Assembly: GCF_002224285.1 (NCBI RefSeq)
Contig: NZ_CP022436.1
Location: 1,240,001-1,304,000 of the forward strand
DNA from: Arthrobacter sp. YN
GTDB lineage: Bacteria > Actinomycetota > Actinomycetes > Actinomycetales > Micrococcaceae
Direction: 5' to 3'
Length of the DNA: 64,000 nucleotides
Shown here: positions 60,880 through 64,000 of the stretch, piece after piece
How positions within the stretch are numbered: the stretch's first letter is position 1
How the letters are laid out: every line of letters starts with the position of its first letter
Made by a program: the position numbers and the translations under genes
Notes under the pieces: model-generated
Told to the model about the DNA's origin: nothing
Database searches by the model: none
What the model saw: only the letters and a program-made list of their open reading frames with translations

Positions 60880-62062
60880 GATCGAGGAAGGCCTCGTGCT
60901 GGCGGTGGGCTTCGGTCACTTGCTCGCGGATCTTGTCCACGTCCTTGGCCTTGTTCCGGTACTTCAGCGGCATCTGGACGATCTGCGCCTCTTCCGCCGT
61001 CAGTGCGCGGTAAATGCGCTCGCGCTCGTTGGCGTCGGCGGTGTAGTCGAGGTCCAGGTAATCCACGGCATGGCGGCGGGCGTTGTTGATGGCCGTCTGG
61101 GCCTTGCCCGCCGGGCTGATCAGTGAGAGCACCACGGTGACGATCAGGACGCCGATGATCACACTCAGCGAGAGGCCGGTGGTGATCTCGATGACGTTGA
61201 CGTGCTCGCCGTCGTTGATGAACGGCAGGTTGTTCTCGTGCAGGGCGTGCAGGATCAGCTTGACGCCGATGAACGCGAGGATGGCTGCCAGGCCGTAGGA
61301 GAGGTAGATGAGGCGGTCCAGCAGGCCGTCGATCAGGAAGTACAGCTGGCGCAGGCCCATCAGGGAGAACGCCGTAGCGGTGAAGACGATGAAGACGTTC
61401 TGCGTGAGGCCGAAGATTGCCGGGATGGAGTCAAGCGCGAACAGGATGTCCGTGCCACCAATGGCCACCATGACCAGGAGCATGGGAGTCAGGGCACGCT
61501 TGCCGTTGACGGTAGTGAAGAGCTTGTCGCCGTCGTACTTATCCGTGGTGTGGAAGAGCTTCTTGGCGAGCCGGATGATGAAGTTGTTGGCTTGGCCGTC
61601 ACCGTGGTCGCCGGGCTTGAGCAGGTTGCCTGCCGTGAGCAGCAGGATGAGGCCGAAGATGTAGAAGACCCACGCGAACGAGTTGATCAGCGCGGCGCCC
61701 AGGAAAATGAAGCCGGTGCGAGCGATCAGCGAGAACACGATGCCGAAGAGCAGGACCTTCTGCTGATCCTCACGCGGCACCCGGAAGCTCGCCATGATGA
61801 TGAGGAACACGAACAGGTTGTCGACCGAGAGGGCCTTCTCCGTGATGTAGCCGGCGAAGTACTCGGACCCCATTTGGCCGCCGCCGAAGATCAGCACCAG
61901 GACGCCGAAGAGCACAGCCAGGCCCACGTAGATGGAGGACCAGATGGCCGCTTCCTTGAGCGAGGGGACGTGTGCCTTGCGGATGTGGAAGAAGTAGTCG
62001 AAGGCCAGAAGCGCCAAAATGACGACGATGGTGATGCCCCAGATGAGGGGAGAGACGGTCAT
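60875..62062 (-). CDS. TerC-family integral membrane protein
   Basis: This 395-residue protein has about nine hydrophobic helices, with the TerC core EKALSVDNLFVFLIIM and FALDSIPAIFGLT that carry the conserved acidic metal-site residues. The family is linked to tellurite resistance and manganese/metal-ion export or metallation of exported proteins. ATG 62062 has AGGA upstream; longer frames are rejected. The yybP-ykoY riboswitch often found before terC was not recognised. A charged cytoplasmic tail ends the protein. Confidence 0.9.
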   Translation of the reverse strand: MTVSPLIWGITIVVILALLAFDYFFHIRKAHVPSLKEAAIWSSIYVGLAVLFGVLVLIFGGGQMGSEYFAGYITEKALSVDNLFVFLIIMASFRVPREDQQKVLLFGIVFSLIARTGFIFLGAALINSFAWVFYIFGLILLLTAGNLLKPGDHGDGQANNFIIRLAKKLFHTTDKYDGDKLFTTVNGKRALTPMLLVMVAIGGTDILFALDSIPAIFGLTQNVFIVFTATAFSLMGLRQLYFLIDGLLDRLIYLSYGLAAILAFIGVKLILHALHENNLPFINDGEHVNVIEITTGLSLSVIIGVLIVTVVLSLISPAGKAQTAINNARRHAVDYLDLDYTADANERERIYRALTAEEAQIVQMPLKYRNKAKDVDKIREQVTEAHRQHEAFLDR

Positions 62063-62170
62063 ATGATCCTGCTTTCGTGAGGCGCGCGAGTGGTGTTGCT
62101 CACCGAGGGTCAAACTCTTGGAATCAAATTTACCGGGAGTGGTGGGGCGGGCGCTAACTAGACCGTCATG

Positions 62171-62203
62171 GGAAAGTACTTGACAATATGGAAAGTACTT
62201 TCC
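62171..62203 (+). promoter_or_regulatory. Promoter/operator with GGAAAGTACTTTCC palindrome
   Basis: GGAAAGTACTT occurs at 62171-62181 and 62190-62200; the second copy forms the perfect 14-bp palindrome GGAAAGTACTTTCC (62190-62203). TTGACA (62180-62185) lies between, so the palindrome falls in the promoter spacer. A likely operator for the winged-helix protein at 62683. Confidence 0.65.
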
Positions 62204-62242
62204 TAGGTTGGGGTCATTGATCCACACAACTTTGGGGGAACC

Positions 62243-62686
62243 ATGAACGAGACCACCGGAAATATGTCAGCAGCCGAGGCCCGCGAACTCCTTGCGAGAG
62301 CTGACTCAGTGGGTGCCGCCTCGATCAACGCAGCAGCTTGGCCCGTCGCCGTCCTGTTCACCAGCCTCGCCATCATGGGTTCACTGCTCATGATCGGGAT
62401 GCACATCGTCGCCCATACCGGTTACGGCGCTGCGTTGCTGGCGTGTTCTGTCGGCGCCTGGGGTGCGATCTCCGCATGCATCTGGCCCATGTTCCAACGG
62501 TCCACCAAGGCCGGATACACCAAGAGGTTCCTGACATCGCTGTTCGCGTACTTCGGGCTCTATGTCGTGGCCCTCGTGTGTGGCGCTTACTTCTTCCCGA
62601 CCGGCAACCTCTGGTTCTACATCCCGGCCGCCATCGCTTTGGCCGTCATTGGCCTCGCCGCCGCCTTCCGTGAGCTGCGCGCATGA
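62243..62686 (+). CDS. Four-helix membrane protein paired with a winged-helix regulator
   Basis: This 147-residue protein has four predicted transmembrane helices (about 34-52, 62-80, 97-116, 120-140) after a charged N-terminus (MSAAEARELLARADSV). It overlaps the regulator gene by 4 bp (ATGA), so the two are coupled. No function is known for this pairing, but such two-gene units are common in actinobacteria. GGGGGAA precedes ATG 62243. Confidence 0.75.
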   Translation: MNETTGNMSAAEARELLARADSVGAASINAAAWPVAVLFTSLAIMGSLLMIGMHIVAHTGYGAALLACSVGAWGAISACIWPMFQRSTKAGYTKRFLTSLFAYFGLYVVALVCGAYFFPTGNLWFYIPAAIALAVIGLAAAFRELRA

Positions 62687-62988
62687 GCACGCCGGCGGAA
62701 CACCCGCGCCACCAGCTCAACGAGGTCGTCCACTCACCGGTCCGTTTCTCCATCATGGCTGCGCTGGCAAAGGCCGAGTCGCTGGACTTCAAGGACCTGC
62801 GCGATGCGATCCAGGTCAGCGACTCGGTCCTCAGCAAGCAACTGGCCATCTTGGAGAAGGCCGAGTTTGTGAAGATCAAGAAGAGCTTCGCCGGGAAGTT
62901 TCCGAGGACCTCTGCCAGCCTGACGAACGCTGGGCGGGGCGTGTGGGCAGCGCACCTGCAGACGCTGCGGGATATTGCGGGCGGGTGA
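62683..62988 (+). CDS. Winged-helix transcriptional regulator (small, ArsR/MarR-like)
   Basis: This 101-residue protein is a single winged-helix domain (HSPVRFSIMAALAKAESLDF, SDSVLSKQLAILEKAEFV, KKSFAGKFPRTSASLT). Stand-alone domains of this type (HTH_27-like) bind short palindromes near their own promoter, and the perfect palindrome at 62190-62203 is a good candidate. It is the second gene of a pair with the membrane protein. Confidence 0.85.
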   Translation: MSTPAEHPRHQLNEVVHSPVRFSIMAALAKAESLDFKDLRDAIQVSDSVLSKQLAILEKAEFVKIKKSFAGKFPRTSASLTNAGRGVWAAHLQTLRDIAGG

Positions 62989-63039
62989 CGGGTTTTTGTT
63001 GTTAGTGCACGACGGCGGCTGGTTGCGTGGGTGGGTCAG

Positions 63040-63963
63040 CTAACCTCCCGCGGCCAACTGCCACTCGTCCTGGTTATGCGGCCTGTGCCAATGCTGACGG
63101 GGCTCCCCGGATTCGCGGACTACGTCGTTGAGCCAGAACGTGGTGTCGGGGTTCCATCCAGCGATGACACTTGAAGTGTCTTCGCCCACTGCGAGTGCGC
63201 GGCCCGCAACGCTGAGGTAGCCGGTGACAGTCAGGTGTACGGCATCCCACGTGGATGCAGCTTGCTCCCAATCGGGGATGACCCAGCGGCCGTGGCGGCC
63301 CGTGGTCCGGAACCAGTCGTGACGACGGGACGCTGTGACCTCCAACGGGAAAGCGCGGCAGAGGGTGGTCCAGTCCTCTTCAGTGGTGATTTCCAAAATC
63401 CTGCCTGTTCCGGCGACGGGGATAACGGTGGCTTCTTCCCAGCCGAGGGAATCTTCAACCAGGCTGAGCCCTTCAGGGATCCGCGCCACCGTGTGGATCA
63501 GTCCGTGGGGGATCGACCACCATTCGCCGCTGAAGTTGGCGCGGGGGTCTTGTGGCCGTTCCTTGGCCGCACGTAACTCCTCGGCCCGTTCCTTTCGTAC
63601 CCACTCGGCCAGGGTATGCTGCGGGTTTCGGGGGAGCGGTGTGGGATCGTCCGCTGAGCGCCAGTCGATAGCCCACTGCCCGGGTAGGGCCTTCTGATCC
63701 CACCACAGCGTTGCGGGTTTTCCTTCTAGGCTCTTGGCGATATGCGCCAGGGACTCTGTGATTTCCTGGGTGGCGGCGAGGAAGTCCTCCCCTTCGGGCT
63801 CCTGCCAATATCTGGCGGTGTCCACTGCGCGCTGAAAGGCGTGTTGAACCAGCTCGGTGGTGATGTTCCGTAGATCCAAGGACGTGATCAGCCCTGCGAG
63901 CTCCTCCATGGTCGACTCCGGTAGTGGAGGCGGTGCTTCGCCGACGGGGTCCATGGTCAACAT
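63040..63963 (-). CDS. Hypothetical protein (307 aa)
   Basis: I do not recognise this protein. It is soluble and rich in Trp (TLWWDQKALPGQW, SGEWWSIPHGL, TWDAVHLTV) with no signal peptide or membrane helix. The C-terminal half (about 155-290) looks beta-rich and resembles small immunity- or phage-associated proteins only in a very general way. ATG 63963 is the first start and ATG 63954 an alternative. The length and codon use support a real gene; no neighbour gives a clue. Confidence 0.65.
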   Translation of the reverse strand: MLTMDPVGEAPPPLPESTMEELAGLITSLDLRNITTELVQHAFQRAVDTARYWQEPEGEDFLAATQEITESLAHIAKSLEGKPATLWWDQKALPGQWAIDWRSADDPTPLPRNPQHTLAEWVRKERAEELRAAKERPQDPRANFSGEWWSIPHGLIHTVARIPEGLSLVEDSLGWEEATVIPVAGTGRILEITTEEDWTTLCRAFPLEVTASRRHDWFRTTGRHGRWVIPDWEQAASTWDAVHLTVTGYLSVAGRALAVGEDTSSVIAGWNPDTTFWLNDVVRESGEPRQHWHRPHNQDEWQLAAGG

Positions 63964-64000
63964 TCTGCGTGACCTGCCGGCGCCAGGATCGAGGTTGTAG

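Noticed and set aside
62063..62242. Manganese (yybP-ykoY) riboswitch before terC
   Set aside because: The conserved yybP-ykoY loops could not be found in this stretch. The only clear structure belongs to the divergent membrane-protein promoter.

Overview
The window looks like chromosomal DNA of a high-GC soil actinobacterium of the Arthrobacter/Paenarthrobacter type (Micrococcaceae). This is inferred from protein character (Tex with an RG-rich tail, TM0106-type nuclease-helicase, DUF222-HNH protein, ANTAR protein, MSMEG_6728-family protein), frequent GTG/TTG starts, ATGA-type gene overlaps, and many genes whose start codon lies 6 nt after a TANNNT -10 box, as in leaderless actinobacterial transcripts. 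No rRNA, tRNA, CRISPR array, phage or insertion sequence was seen.

1-8 kb: a GntR/FadR-type regulator (5' end cut off), then an operon for a short-chain sugar or sugar acid: TIM-barrel isomerase, DhaK-DhaL-type kinase, RpiB-type isomerase, 3-hydroxyacyl-CoA-dehydrogenase-like dehydrogenase, SDR dehydrogenase, a 30-residue membrane peptide, an MFS carrier and a divergent triosephosphate-isomerase homologue. The enzyme set fits an erythrulose-phosphate to erythrose-4-phosphate route. 8-23 kb: housekeeping and orphan genes, including a three-domain nuclease-helicase, a nucleobase deaminase, a metzincin-like protein, a CBS protein, Tex, an alpha/beta hydrolase with DUF1622, a frameshifted adenosine/adenine deaminase, a histone-like/X25 fusion and acylphosphatase. 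23-28 kb: a VapBC-type toxin-antitoxin pair and a nucleoside locus (ribokinase and GntR regulator divergent from an MFS carrier and a nucleoside hydrolase).

28-37 kb: an ArsR-SRPBCC fusion gene with its own operator, a frameshifted GH42 beta-galactosidase followed by an LplBCA-type sugar ABC importer and YesL, a secreted amidohydrolase, and a decayed duplicate of the 3' end of yesL. 37-43 kb: DUF222-HNH protein, DinB and VOC proteins, a lipoprotein, a membrane coiled-coil protein, a frameshifted SDR, and a GNAT gene flanked by a small repeat. 43-50 kb: GH3 glycosidase divergent from Gfo/Idh, DUF6807 (PmoA-like) and cupin genes, then a LacI regulator. Near-identical operator-like sites lie in the shared promoter region and upstream of lacI, so the block reads as one sugar regulon.

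50-64 kb: GAF-ANTAR regulator, a PhnD-PhnC-PhnE importer in one operon with a tyrosine-phosphatase-like enzyme and a TetR regulator, an MFS carrier, DUF1772 and AraC genes, a quinone-oxidoreductase/alpha-beta-hydrolase/TetR group, TerC, a membrane-protein/winged-helix pair with a perfect palindromic operator, and an unrecognised gene. Three genes (20.8, 29.8 and 42.05 kb) are broken by one missing base, each time at a GGGG run. That shared signature makes sequence error the first hypothesis.
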